Under the pieces are notes generated by a model. The model was not told where the DNA came from, did not search any database, and saw nothing but the letters and a program-made list of their open reading frames with translations. From positions 1-26,196 of the forward strand of contig CAZACK010000071.1 of assembly GCA_964483455.1 (NCBI GenBank): a stretch of 26,196 nt of DNA, given 5' to 3'. This DNA comes from CAYZJD01 sp964483455 (GTDB taxonomy: Bacteria; Acidobacteriota; Terriglobia; Bryobacterales; Bryobacteraceae). Position numbers and translations under genes: made by a program. Below are positions 7,252 to 15,902 of the stretch, piece after piece; within the stretch, counting starts at the first letter, position 1, and each line of letters begins with the position of its first letter.

Positions 7252-8535
7252 CTATAAGAGCTTCGTCACCCCCGGCACGAACACCGGATAAGTGCCATCC
7301 GCATCCGGCTTGACGGGCGGCTCCATGTCCGCCCTCACGTCCTCCGGTTTCGGCGGAAAGTAGAAGTCCGAATTCGAGATCTCCTCCCAGGTGACTTCCT
7401 TGCCGGTGTAACAACTGATCTGGCCCATAATTCCGATCAGCGTGCTGCGAGCCATGTAATCGCCGTTGTTGATCGGCGTGCCGGCGCGGATCGCCTTAAA
7501 TAGCTCGACATGCTCCTGGTCATAGGGGTCGGCCTTCGGCCCTTCGTAGGCCCACTTTGTCTCCCCGCCGATCCGCATCTGGAGGATGTTGCAGCTTCCT
7601 TTGGTCCCGAGCAGGATACTGGAGACCTCGTTGTAACAGCCCGGAATGGTGCGGCAGTAAGCGTACACCCGAACGTAATTCGCGAACTCGTAAACGACGG
7701 CGTGATGATCGAAGACGCTGCCGTAAATCTCGCCGCGCAGCGTGGACCGGCCGCCCATGCCGTGCGCCTTCAGCGGAGCCATATCGCCCAGCGCCCAGCT
7801 TGCGCGGTCCAGGTTGTGGACCAGCGACTGCGGCACGTCATCGCCGGACAGCCAGTGGAAGTGGTACTGGTTGCTCCCTTGCCATTCGACTTCGGTCAGC
7901 CCCGGCCGGCGCGGATAGAGCACGTACGGCGCGCGCAGGAAGTTCTCCTCGATGGCGACAATCCGCCCGATCGCTCCGTCGTGGATCCGCTGGACAGTCT
8001 CGCGGTAGCCCGGATGATAGCGGCTTTGGAGACCGGAGACGACACTCAGCCTCTTGTGCCTGGCGAGGTCGCACGCCGCGCGAACCATCTTCACGCCCGC
8101 CGGATCGATCGCATGGGGCTTCTCGACGAACACGTGCTTGCCGGCTTCGATCGCCGCCTTCATGTGGAGCGGATGAAACTTCGCCGCGTTGGCGATCAGC
8201 ACCACGTCGGCGCTCTCGATGACGTGCTTGTAAGCATCGAAACCCCCGAAGCAGTGGTCGTTGTCCACCGTCACCTGTTCCGGGCGCTGGACCTTCAGGG
8301 AGTTGCGGGCTTCCTGCGCGCGGTCCGCCAGCAGGTCGCCCATCGCCACCAACCGGATGCCCGGATCGGCCCGCATCGCATTGAGCGACGCGGCCGTCCC
8401 GCGGCCGCCGCAGCCGATCACGCCGATGCGAATCGTGTCGCTCCCGCCCACGTAGCCGGCGGTGAGATGCGCCGCCGCCACCGCGCCGCCGGTGTTCTTC
8501 AGAAAATCGCGCCTTGAAGTCGGTTCGGTAATCAT
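7252..8535 (-). CDS. Gfo/Idh/MocA family oxidoreductase with Tat signal
   Basis: 427 residues. It begins with a twin-arginine signal (SRRDFLK at residues 7-13, then an Ala-rich hydrophobic stretch), so it is probably exported folded with its NAD(P) cofactor. The Rossmann domain opens with IRIGVIGCGGRG (about 35-46), and the EKP motif of the family is at 138-140 (VFVEKPHAIDP). A C-terminal alpha/beta domain follows, with HFHWLSGDD and a VHNLDRASWALG helix. Family members oxidise, reduce or deglycosylate sugars and inositols; the substrate is unknown here. It overlaps the upstream isomerase gene by 4 bases (ATGA), a strong sign of joint function. Tat-exported members of this family are abundant in Solibacter-like and planctomycete genomes. 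Confidence 0.9.
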   Translation of the reverse strand: MITEPTSRRDFLKNTGGAVAAAHLTAGYVGGSDTIRIGVIGCGGRGTAASLNAMRADPGIRLVAMGDLLADRAQEARNSLKVQRPEQVTVDNDHCFGGFDAYKHVIESADVVLIANAAKFHPLHMKAAIEAGKHVFVEKPHAIDPAGVKMVRAACDLARHKRLSVVSGLQSRYHPGYRETVQRIHDGAIGRIVAIEENFLRAPYVLYPRRPGLTEVEWQGSNQYHFHWLSGDDVPQSLVHNLDRASWALGDMAPLKAHGMGGRSTLRGEIYGSVFDHHAVVYEFANYVRVYAYCRTIPGCYNEVSSILLGTKGSCNILQMRIGGETKWAYEGPKADPYDQEHVELFKAIRAGTPINNGDYMARSTLIGIMGQISCYTGKEVTWEEISNSDFYFPPKPEDVRADMEPPVKPDADGTYPVFVPGVTKLL

Positions 8536-9386
8536 GCGATTGCGTACCCCTTACTCGTGATGTAACTCCTGACCCACTGAATACTCCGCGGCATAAGCCG
8601 GTCCCCGCCCGCCTCGGGCGAAATCGGAATTGCCCGGTCGCTCGCTGCCATCATATCGAGGCATTGCTTGATATTCTCAGCGTTCACGCCTTCGCCGACG
8701 CATATCTCGCTGCTGGCGATGCCGGTTTCCTCGCCGCGCATCGCCTTGGCCAGGCCCTCGCTCACGTCCTTGATATGCATGTGAATCACGTGGTCTTTGA
8801 CCGTGCGCAGCGCCTCCACCGGGTCTTGGCCGGCGATGAACGAGTTGCCGGTGTCGAAGTTGACGCCGATGCGCTTGCTGTTGTTCTGGGTGACGATTCG
8901 CAGCAGCGCGTCGGGCTTGGTGGTGAGCGAGCCGTGCGGTTCGACAGCGATCCGGGCGTTGTGCCGTTCCGCTACCGGCAGGACGCACTCGAAGTGGTAC
9001 TTGATCACGCTCAGCCACTCGGCCTCCGAGCGGCCAGGAGGATAGTTACCGCTGTCGGTAGTCACAAACAACCGGCACCCGATCATGTCGCCCCAGACGA
9101 TGGTCTTGTTCAAGACGTCAATCGAGTGGTGGCTCCAGATCGGGTAGTCGCAGTCGATGGAGGCGAGCTCCAGACCGTACTTCTGAAGGAGGTCGCGGAT
9201 GATGTAAGGATCGTCATCGATGCTGACGTACGGGGAGAAGCCAAGTCCCTCCAGCAGGTTGAAGCCCGTGGCCGTAGTCAGCTCCACGTACTTCTCTCCC
9301 AGTTCGCGAATGCGCTGGAAGCACCGTTCCGCCCCCCACCAGTCCGGGCGCCAGTTATCCGTACTCATCGTCATCTTGAACGGCAT
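8532..9386 (-). CDS. Sugar phosphate isomerase/epimerase (xylose-isomerase-like TIM barrel)
   Basis: 284 residues with an AP-endonuclease-2/xylose-isomerase-like TIM barrel. Likely metal ligands are visible in order: Glu149 (AVEPHG), Asp178 (NFDTGN), His204 (HMHIKD) and Glu258 (SPEAGG). No signal peptide is present, so it should be cytoplasmic, while its partner appears exported. An AGGAGG Shine-Dalgarno sequence (complement of 9395-9400) lies 8 bases before the ATG and fixes the start. The stop overlaps the start of the Gfo/Idh/MocA gene. Pairs like this usually act together on a sugar, inositol or 3-keto-glycoside; the exact reaction cannot be read from the sequence. Confidence 0.87.
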   Translation of the reverse strand: MPFKMTMSTDNWRPDWWGAERCFQRIRELGEKYVELTTATGFNLLEGLGFSPYVSIDDDPYIIRDLLQKYGLELASIDCDYPIWSHHSIDVLNKTIVWGDMIGCRLFVTTDSGNYPPGRSEAEWLSVIKYHFECVLPVAERHNARIAVEPHGSLTTKPDALLRIVTQNNSKRIGVNFDTGNSFIAGQDPVEALRTVKDHVIHMHIKDVSEGLAKAMRGEETGIASSEICVGEGVNAENIKQCLDMMAASDRAIPISPEAGGDRLMPRSIQWVRSYITSKGYAIA

Positions 9387-9400
9387 GATCGAAGCCTCCT

Positions 9401-9425
9401 CTTTCCTCTGCGCCTCTGCGGTTAG
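9401..9425 (-). repeat. Degenerate CAGAGG-type repeat between cytochrome and isomerase
   Basis: On the minus strand the spacer reads AACCGCAGAGGCGCAGAGG immediately after the cytochrome stop codon, then runs into the isomerase ribosome-binding site. It is related to the longer unit at 7208-7240. The stop codon of the cytochrome lies inside this stretch, as if an inserted repeat supplied or replaced the original gene end. Confidence 0.45.
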
Positions 9426-10651
9426 TCTTTCTCCCGCAACTCAGCAGCCAAATGCTTGATCTCCGTCAGGTCCCGCTGCATCTCGCTCCACCCGTACCAC
9501 AGCGCATAATCCGGGTTGGCGTGGAACGTGCCCTGGAAGGTCCGCATTCGATGCTCGAGGAACATCACGAACAGCTTCTGCTCGACCGGCGTCGGCGCGT
9601 CGTGGAATGTCAGAAGGTCGGGATAGGCGTAGGCGTAATTCTTCGGTTTCGGCAGAACACCGTCCTTGTACAGGCCGGCCACGGTCTCAAGCGCCTCCGC
9701 CATCAGCCGGTCGGCCTGCCGGATCATGTCGTCGCCTTTCGCCAGTTCCGCTTTGGCGAAGTTCACCGAGTGGCACTGGTTGCAGGTCTTGATCATTTTG
9801 TCCCGCTCTTTCTGCCAGTCTTCCTGCGTGAGCCTCGCCACGCCCGCCGCCTTCACTACCTCCAGCCGTGGGGTGGGCTTGCCATCCGGGTCCAGCACGC
9901 CGAGACCCTTCAGGATGGTGGCGCGGTCCGCTGCCCACTGTTTGTCCTCCGGCATCGGCAGGCGTAGGGCGAGAAATCCCCACGCCGTGCTGACCGCGTG
10001 GTTGCCTTCCTGCATGTGGCAGGTCTGGCACGATGGCGCCGCCGTTCCTTCCGGCAAAGTGCCCGTCTGTTTTAACAGGAACCGCACGCCATGCTTGGAA
10101 GCCGAGTACATCTCCCACTGCGGATGGTCGAAGCCCATGTGGCATGTTTGGCAAGCCTGAGGCTGGCGCGCTTCCTTGATCGAGAATGTGTGCCGGGTGT
10201 GGCAGGCGTCGCACGACGCCAGGCCGAAGCCGGCGCCGCTCTTGCGAAGCTCCTTCATCTCCTCTTCGGTCTTCAGCCCGATCTTGTGGCACCCGCCACA
10301 ACCCTTCATTCCCTCGGTCATGGCCATCGGCTGCCAGTGGAACGTCGGCATGGCCTTCATCGCCGCCCAGGCGAAGGCGTGCTTGCCGCCCTTGAACTGC
10401 GTAACCTGCGTCGGGTGGCACCCGTTGCAGCTTTCAGGGGTTGGAATTTTCGCCTTGTCCACGTCCGACGCCGATACGTGGTCGCCTCCGTGGCACACGG
10501 AGCAGTCGACGGCGTTCTTGCTATGCTTGCTCAACTGCCAGTCCGACACGATGTGCGGCGTTGTCTTCCGGTGACATTCCACGCATGTTTCCGCCTGGAC
10601 AGCGGTTGCCAACAGAAAAACTCCAAAGATTCCGAATGCCGGCCTCTTCAT
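9422..10651 (-). CDS. Octaheme cytochrome c, hydroxylamine oxidoreductase-like
   Basis: 409 residues with a cleavable signal peptide (first 20 residues, ending AVQA), so periplasmic. Eight CxxCH heme-binding motifs are visible, with the first cysteine at residues 23, 50, 75, 118, 147, 167, 208 and 290. The count, spacing and long heme-free helical C-terminus (about 295-409) fit the HAO-type octaheme family, which includes hydroxylamine and hydrazine oxidases and nitrite-reducing relatives. In true HAO, heme 4 is cross-linked to a tyrosine from a neighbouring subunit. Tyrosines exist here near the C-terminus (NPDYALWYGW), but I cannot say whether one is the cross-linking residue. A GGAGGA ribosome site is 3 bases before the ATG. 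No cytochrome partner lies beside it; the isomerase starts 35 bases downstream. Confidence 0.85.
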   Translation of the reverse strand: MKRPAFGIFGVFLLATAVQAETCVECHRKTTPHIVSDWQLSKHSKNAVDCSVCHGGDHVSASDVDKAKIPTPESCNGCHPTQVTQFKGGKHAFAWAAMKAMPTFHWQPMAMTEGMKGCGGCHKIGLKTEEEMKELRKSGAGFGLASCDACHTRHTFSIKEARQPQACQTCHMGFDHPQWEMYSASKHGVRFLLKQTGTLPEGTAAPSCQTCHMQEGNHAVSTAWGFLALRLPMPEDKQWAADRATILKGLGVLDPDGKPTPRLEVVKAAGVARLTQEDWQKERDKMIKTCNQCHSVNFAKAELAKGDDMIRQADRLMAEALETVAGLYKDGVLPKPKNYAYAYPDLLTFHDAPTPVEQKLFVMFLEHRMRTFQGTFHANPDYALWYGWSEMQRDLTEIKHLAAELREKD

Positions 10652-10965
10652 AGATCCTCCGGGGACAGTCTATCACCGCACCTTGCCGCCGGCACACCGA
10701 CCGCGTCCGGCTCCTCCCCTGTCTTCCCGAGGGATCTCGGAATCGCGGATTTCGATCGCGGACGGACGTCCTCGAGGCGCCTCCGCAACGCTCGTTCCGG
10801 CGTGGCGAACGGACGCCCTGAGCTTCAAGCAGGGAGCACCCTTCAGCCTGGATGTGGCGCAGCCCATGCGTCCCGAAGCCCGGGAACGGGTCCGCAAGCG
10901 GAAGTCGGGACGCGGCACGCTGAGCGCGCGTGCCACGCTCTTCAGGAGGCTTTAGCCGGTAGGCA
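10652..10965. other. 314-base intergenic region, no gene seen
   Basis: This lies between the start of the octaheme cytochrome and the end of the porin gene, both on the minus strand, so it should hold the cytochrome promoter and the porin 3' end. The only structure noted is a perfect 7-base stem (10914-10920 with 10928-10934, 7-base loop) 31 bases past the porin stop, without a T run. Short open frames across it have no recognisable motif and a composition consistent with chance in GC-rich DNA. Confidence 0.6.
10914..10934 (-). terminator. Possible terminator hairpin after the porin gene
   Basis: Arms GGCACGC (10914-10920) and GCGTGCC (10928-10934) pair perfectly around a 7-base loop, starting 31 bases after the porin stop. 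There is no T run, so if it ends transcription it is not a textbook intrinsic terminator. Confidence 0.3.
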
Positions 10966-12519
10966 TCAGAAGCTGAACGCCAGTTGCCCCAGATACCTGG
11001 TGGTCGTGTTGGCGCCCCGTCCGAGCGGCACGAAGAACTGCTCGGCGGGGTTGCTCGCGCGGCGCTGCCGCTGGAAGAACACGAGGTTCTGCAACTGGAG
11101 GAAGCGTGTCAGGCCGATGTCGAGGCGCATGGCGTGGACGGCGATGTTGACGCCCGAGCCCGTACCCAGGTCGTCGTCGGTGAACTGGGAAATCATCGAA
11201 TTCGCGTCTTTGATGGCGAACTGGTACAGCGCACGAACGTCGCCGGCCTGCTTCACCGAACCCAAATTCACGGAAGCCATCAACGCGTCGCGCAGTTGCG
11301 AGGCGCCGGTGTTGCGCGACGCCTGGACGTCGAACCAGGCGGGCATCTCGCGGTTGCCGATTTTGATTCCCTTGCGCTCCAGGCGGTAACCGGCATGCAC
11401 GACCTGGAAATCCGGCGCGCTGTAGATCGCGCCGCCCGGCTGCGTCACGCCATTTCCGGTTGCGCCGATCGGACCGGACAGCGCCAGGCCGATGCCGCCG
11501 CTCACCACGACCGGGAATCCGGTGGCCGTTGAGGCCAACTGGATCTGGTTCGGGTTCCGATACAGCTCGACGGCGCCGAGAATCTGGTGGCTCCAGGAGT
11601 TCCCGATATTGCCGCGCAGGATCGCCCCCGGATGGAACAGGTTCGCCGTCCGCACCTTCTCACCCGGCTGGTATCCGGCCGCGACGAACGGTGAATTAGC
11701 GGGCAGCACGTAGACCGCCGGATTTGTCAGGATGTACTGCGCCGCCCTCAGCTCGAGGCCGGTGAAGCCGAGCGAATTGGATTCGAGCGGCACTTTCACG
11801 ATCTGCTGGAACCCATTGAAGCGGACGTCGTCGTCCCACAGGAACCGCATGTTGTCGGCGAACACCTCTTCCATCCGGCCTCCGCGCATCGAGAACTTCG
11901 AGTTCAGGTGGAAGTTGATGTACGCCTCGGCGATCGAGAACGGGTGCTTCGCCGCCAGGCCCGCCATGTCCTGATCGTTGGTGATGATGTTGTTGATCGG
12001 CCCGGTGGAAAGCTGCATGTGGAACCGGAAACGCGGGTCAAGGTCCTTGTCGATGTTCATGCGCAGCCGGTACCGGCTGCGGATGTTCTGAAGGGGCGCG
12101 GCGAATTCGTTGGCCGATCGCAACTGCATGTCCAGGCGGTAGCGGAAGTCGCCGCTGAACTGGAAGCCGCCCAGGTGTTTCAGTCCGGTCTCGGTCTTCC
12201 GAGCCAGTTCCTCGAGGCTGACCACGGGGAGGCGCGGCGCGGGTTCCTGCGCCTTCTGTGCTGCCAGGTGGTCGCCGGCCAGGGTTCCGTTCCCCGCGCC
12301 GGCTTCGCGGAGGTGCGCCCGCTCAGCCAGCCGGTCGAGCAATCCGGCTTGCGCCTCCAGCGCGGCCCGCAGCTCGTCTATCTGCGCGCGCTGCGCGGCG
12401 AGCTGTTCCTGAAGCGCCCGGATTTCCTCGGCTTCGCCGCGCCTCGAGGCATCGGCGCCGAAAGCGGGACACATATACAACAACGCGGCCGTGACGGCCA
12501 TCCTCATGGACTGTTTCAT
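10966..12519 (-). CDS. Outer-membrane porin, probably phosphate-starvation induced
   Basis: 517 residues. A signal peptide (MKQSMRMAVTAALLYMCPAFGA) is followed by a Glu/Gln/Ala/Arg-rich heptad stretch (about residues 25-68) that should form a coiled coil, as in porins with a periplasmic trimerisation or peptidoglycan-contact segment. A beta-barrel domain then runs to the C-terminus, which ends in LGQLAFSF; the terminal Phe is the usual BAM signal. It resembles the 'putative porin' families found in Acidobacteria and delta-proteobacteria more than classical OprP, and the ligand cannot be read from the sequence. It follows phoR by 89 bases and has its own Pho-box-like array and TATAAT, so it probably serves phosphate entry under starvation; this is inference from context. 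Confidence 0.8.
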   Translation of the reverse strand: MKQSMRMAVTAALLYMCPAFGADASRRGEAEEIRALQEQLAAQRAQIDELRAALEAQAGLLDRLAERAHLREAGAGNGTLAGDHLAAQKAQEPAPRLPVVSLEELARKTETGLKHLGGFQFSGDFRYRLDMQLRSANEFAAPLQNIRSRYRLRMNIDKDLDPRFRFHMQLSTGPINNIITNDQDMAGLAAKHPFSIAEAYINFHLNSKFSMRGGRMEEVFADNMRFLWDDDVRFNGFQQIVKVPLESNSLGFTGLELRAAQYILTNPAVYVLPANSPFVAAGYQPGEKVRTANLFHPGAILRGNIGNSWSHQILGAVELYRNPNQIQLASTATGFPVVVSGGIGLALSGPIGATGNGVTQPGGAIYSAPDFQVVHAGYRLERKGIKIGNREMPAWFDVQASRNTGASQLRDALMASVNLGSVKQAGDVRALYQFAIKDANSMISQFTDDDLGTGSGVNIAVHAMRLDIGLTRFLQLQNLVFFQRQRRASNPAEQFFVPLGRGANTTTRYLGQLAFSF

Positions 12520-12560
12520 GTGAGTTATGGATCTTGAAGAAGTCAGCTACAAGTGGGCAG

Positions 12561-12614
12561 ATTATATCGTTTGCGTTAGCGGAGGGTGAATTTAAGGTTA
12601 CAGTTCGATTACGA
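12561..12614 (-). promoter_or_regulatory. Pho-box-like array and -10 box of the porin promoter
   Basis: On the minus strand four 7-base units start exactly 11 bases apart: TCGTAAT (12608-12614), CTGTAAC (12597-12603), AATTCAC (12586-12592) and CGCTAAC (12575-12581). A perfect TATAAT (12561-12566) follows the last unit after 8 bases. This is the geometry of two consecutive PhoB boxes that replace a -35 element. The first unit overlaps the phoR stop codon. The porin ATG at 12519 lies about 40 bases past the -10 box. Confidence 0.7.
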
Positions 12615-14366
12615 GGCGGCGGGCAACTCGATCATGAACTTCGAACCCTTGCCGAGTCGGCTCTCGACGGAGACCGATCCCCCCATGCGCTCGACGACAT
12701 GCTTGACGATGGACAGCCCCAGGCCTGTCCCGCCGAGCTCGCGCGACCGGGCCTTGTCGACACGATAGAAGCGCTCGAACACCCGGGGCAGATGCTCCGA
12801 CGGGATGCCGATGCCGCTGTCGGAAACGGAAATCCGAATCTTGCCTTCAGGGGCGGGCCCGGCTTCGATCCGGACCTCGCCGCCGGGGCGGTTGAACTTG
12901 ATGGCATTGTCCAGCAGGTTCACCAGCGCCTGTTCGAGCCGGAGTCGCTGGCCGGAAACGCTCTCCGCGGTGATTTCTCCCCGGTGCACGGCGACGGCAC
13001 GTATGCGCGCCTCCGGTTCCACGCTGCGCAGCGCGGCCTCGACAGCCTCGCGCACCGGAATCCGCTCGCTCGAAGGAAGCCGCTCTCCCGACTCCAGCTC
13101 CGAAAGAACCAGCAGGTCGGCGGCGATGTTGTTCAACCGGACGGCGTGCGCCTGGATGATCTCGACGAACTTCCGGCTGTTCTCCTTGTCCTCGAGCGCG
13201 CCGCCGAGCAGAGTCTCGGCGTAGCCGTGAATGGCCGCCAGCGGTGTGCGGAGTTCGTGCGAGACGTTCGCCACGAAATCGCGGCGGACCCGTTCCAGGC
13301 GCTCGAGGTCGGTGATGTCGTGCAGAATGGCGATGACGCCGCGGCGCGTTTTGGCCTCCAGGAGCCCGGCCTGGACTTCGAAGGAACGCCCGTCGGCGGC
13401 GGCCAGTTGAAGACGCTGTCTCTGAAGCTGGCCGGTGACGAGCACGCGCGACAGCAGGTTGAGCAAGGCAGGGTCGCGCACCAACTCGAGGAGGGGGAGG
13501 CGTTCGGGAACCGGCAACCGCGCGCCGACTGCCCGCGCAAACGCCTCGTTGCAGAAGGTGACGTTCAGCTCGTTGTCCACCGCCAGCACCCCCTCGACCA
13601 TGCTCGACAGGATGGCCTCGCGGCGAGCGGATTCGAGGCTCAGCCGCTCGACCAGATCGCGCAACTGCGCCGCCGTGCCGTTCAGGGATCGCGCCAGGTC
13701 GCCCAGCTCGTCGGCGGGCTGCGGCGGCAGTGTTTCCAAGAAACGGGCGCTCACCAGGCCCTCGGCGAACGACTGGAGACGCCGGATGCGGCGGGTCAAG
13801 GACCTGGAGACGAAGTAAGCGGCCACCAGCACGAGGGCGGCCGCCAGCAGTGAGACACCCAGCACCCGCCAGCGGATTTGGGAGATGCTTGCTTCCAACC
13901 CCTGCACCGGAACGCACAGCCTTAGTGCGTAACCGGGCTTCCTGTCGTGGGCAACGGGAAGCGCCAGGTACACCAGATCCCGGTTGATTGTGGCGCTGTG
14001 ACGAACGGAGATCCCGGTCCTGCCAAGCAACGCCTCGCGAATCTCCGGACGCGAAGCATGGTTGTCCATCTTCTGGATGTCCCCCTGGGAATCGCCGATG
14101 ACCACGCCCTGTGGATCCACCAGCGTGACTCGCGCCCTGGACAGCGCGGCCGTTCGCCGAATCCAGTCCTCCAGTTCCCCGGGCGGCACCGCCTCCGCCT
14201 CGGCGGCGAGAATCAAGGCCTGCGCCTCCAGTTGATGTTGGACGCCGCCCACCTCGCGCTCCGCCGCGTATTGGGTGAGATAGAGGTCCAGGCCCAGGAC
14301 CGTGACGGCGATCAGGGTGAAGGAACTAAGGAAGAGTTTGCGGAAAATAGGGCTGCGGGGAGTCAT
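12609..14366 (-). CDS. phoR: Phosphate regulon sensor histidine kinase PhoR
   Basis: 585 residues. The order is: membrane helix (about 11-30), extracytoplasmic sensor region (about 35-165), second helix (about 168-188), HAMP linker, PAS domain (about 250-350), then the kinase core. The H box FVANVSHELRTPLAAIHGY carries the phospho-accepting His near residue 371. The N box NLLDNAIKFN, G1 DSGIGIP, F box FERFYRVD and G2 GGTGLGLSIVKH are all intact, so it should be active. PhoR phosphorylates PhoB when phosphate is scarce and is restrained through PhoU and Pst. It is the last gene of the pst-phoU unit, 24 bases after phoU. The partner response regulator, normally adjacent, is absent here. Assignment as PhoR rather than another kinase rests on domain order and position. 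Confidence 0.9.
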   Translation of the reverse strand: MTPRSPIFRKLFLSSFTLIAVTVLGLDLYLTQYAAEREVGGVQHQLEAQALILAAEAEAVPPGELEDWIRRTAALSRARVTLVDPQGVVIGDSQGDIQKMDNHASRPEIREALLGRTGISVRHSATINRDLVYLALPVAHDRKPGYALRLCVPVQGLEASISQIRWRVLGVSLLAAALVLVAAYFVSRSLTRRIRRLQSFAEGLVSARFLETLPPQPADELGDLARSLNGTAAQLRDLVERLSLESARREAILSSMVEGVLAVDNELNVTFCNEAFARAVGARLPVPERLPLLELVRDPALLNLLSRVLVTGQLQRQRLQLAAADGRSFEVQAGLLEAKTRRGVIAILHDITDLERLERVRRDFVANVSHELRTPLAAIHGYAETLLGGALEDKENSRKFVEIIQAHAVRLNNIAADLLVLSELESGERLPSSERIPVREAVEAALRSVEPEARIRAVAVHRGEITAESVSGQRLRLEQALVNLLDNAIKFNRPGGEVRIEAGPAPEGKIRISVSDSGIGIPSEHLPRVFERFYRVDKARSRELGGTGLGLSIVKHVVERMGGSVSVESRLGKGSKFMIELPAAS

Positions 14367-14390
14367 CGGAATGTCGGCCTCACGAGGCGG

Positions 14391-15059
14391 TCACTCCCGA
14401 ACCTCGGCGTGATGGCGGACGTCGATCCCCTGGACCAGAAACAGGACATCCTCGGCGATATTCGTGGCGTGGTCGGCGATGCGCTCCAGGTTGCGGGCGA
14501 TGAAGAGGAGGTCTAGCGCCCGCGAGATCGTTGTCGGGTCCTTCTCCATGTAGCTGATCAGTTCCTGGTAGATCGAATCGCGCAGGTCGTCCACGGCATC
14601 GTCGGAGAGCAGCACGCCCCGCGCCAGCCCGGCATCGCGCTTGACGAATGAATCGAGACTCTGGCGCACCATCGATTCCGCCAGGCGGGTCATCTTCGGT
14701 ATGTCGATCAGCGGCTTGACCGGCGGCTGGCGCAGGAGCGAGAGGGCGCGCTCGACGATGTTGACTGCGAGGTCCCCCATTCGCTCCAGGTCGTTGTTGA
14801 TCTTGATGGCGGCGGTGAGGAAGCGGAGATCCTTCGCCATGGGCTGTTGAAGCGCGAGCAAGCCGGTGGCCAGATCGTCGATCTCGATCTCCATCTGGTT
14901 GATGCGGGCTTCGTTCTGGAGCACCTGCTGCGCGCGTTCTTCGTCCTGTTCCGCCAACGAGAGCACGCTGTCGTGGATGGCGGCCTCGACCAGGCCGGCC
15001 ATCTCCAGCAGACGCCGCTGCAACTCCTCCAGCTCTTCCACAAAGTGCCGCAAGCTCAC
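14391..15059 (-). CDS. phoU: Phosphate signalling protein PhoU
   Basis: 222 residues. PhoU is a cytoplasmic two-repeat helical protein that links the Pst transporter to PhoR and represses the Pho regulon when phosphate is plentiful. Both metal-binding E/DxxxD repeats are visible: NNDLERMGDLAVNI in the first half (about residues 88-101) and ARNLERIADHATNIAED in the second half (about 188-204). The start is a GTG (complement of 15057-15059), 18 bases after the pstB stop, with only a weak purine-rich site upstream. Gene order pstB-phoU is conserved across bacteria. Confidence 0.96.
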   Translation of the reverse strand: MSLRHFVEELEELQRRLLEMAGLVEAAIHDSVLSLAEQDEERAQQVLQNEARINQMEIEIDDLATGLLALQQPMAKDLRFLTAAIKINNDLERMGDLAVNIVERALSLLRQPPVKPLIDIPKMTRLAESMVRQSLDSFVKRDAGLARGVLLSDDAVDDLRDSIYQELISYMEKDPTTISRALDLLFIARNLERIADHATNIAEDVLFLVQGIDVRHHAEVRE

Positions 15060-15077
15060 CTCGTCCCGGCCAACATT

Positions 15078-15902
15078 CTACCCGAAGCGGCCGGTGATGT
15101 AATCTTCGGTTTCTTTCCGGGCCGGGTTGGTGAAGATCACCTTGGTCTGATCGAATTCGATGAGCCGGCCGAGGAGGAAGAAGCCGGTAAAATCGGCGAC
15201 CCGCGCGGCCTGTTGCATGTTGTGGGTGACGATGACGATGGTGCAGTTGTCTTTCAGGGTGAACAGCAACTCCTCGATCTTGGCGGTGGCGATCGGGTCC
15301 AGCGCCGAGCAGGGTTCGTCCAAGAGCAGGACCTCAGGATTCACCGCCAGCGCGCGGGCCATGCAGAGCCGCTGCTGCTGGCCACCGGAAAGCGCATAGG
15401 CGGACTTGTGGAGCTGGTCCTTCACTTCGTCCCATAAGGCGGCGCGCCGCAGACTCTGCTCGACGGCGTCCCGCAACTCTGCCCGGTTCAGCCGGGCGTT
15501 GATCCTCAGGCCGTAGGCCACATTGTCGAAGATCGACTTGGGAAACGGGTTGGACTTCTGGAACAGCATCCCCACCCGCCGCCGCAGGGCGACGACGTCC
15601 ATGTCAAGCACGTTCTGTTCGTCCAGCAGCACCTGGCCGTCCGCGCGGGCGTGCCGGACCGTTTCATACATCCGGTTCAACGTCCGGAGGAAGGTGGACT
15701 TGCCGCAGCCGGATGGCCCGATCAACGCCGTCACGCGGCTTTGCGGGATCTCGATGCTCACATCGAACAGGGCCTGCTGTGAGCCGTAGTGGAAATCGAG
15801 GTTTGAGACCCGCATCTTCGGGGCGAAGTCCGAAGGCTTCGGTCGATGGCCTTCGGCGGATGGGAGTTGCTGTTGGGTATCCAGCATGGCGTTCATCGTC
15901 AT
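15078..15902 (-). CDS. pstB: Phosphate ABC transporter ATP-binding protein PstB
   Basis: 274 residues. PstB hydrolyses ATP to drive phosphate import. Walker A GPSGCGKST is at residues 62-70, the Q-loop in FQKSNPFP near 115, the signature LSGGQQQR at 171-178, Walker B VLLLDEP at 191-197 and the switch His in THNMQQA. The reading frame stays open far upstream through pstA, but the start at 15902 is preferred because its ATG overlaps the pstA stop by 4 bases (ATGA). Met3 at 15896 is an alternative. An N-terminal extension of about 28 residues before the ABC core is longer than in E. coli PstB and looks flexible. Confidence 0.97.
   Translation of the reverse strand: MTMNAMLDTQQQLPSAEGHRPKPSDFAPKMRVSNLDFHYGSQQALFDVSIEIPQSRVTALIGPSGCGKSTFLRTLNRMYETVRHARADGQVLLDEQNVLDMDVVALRRRVGMLFQKSNPFPKSIFDNVAYGLRINARLNRAELRDAVEQSLRRAALWDEVKDQLHKSAYALSGGQQQRLCMARALAVNPEVLLLDEPCSALDPIATAKIEELLFTLKDNCTIVIVTHNMQQAARVADFTGFFLLGRLIEFDQTKVIFTNPARKETEDYITGRFG

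Noticed and set aside
10683..10955. 90-codon plus-strand frame in the 314-base gap
   Set aside because: It has no ribosome site and no motif, and its Arg/Ser/Pro-rich composition fits random GC-rich DNA.
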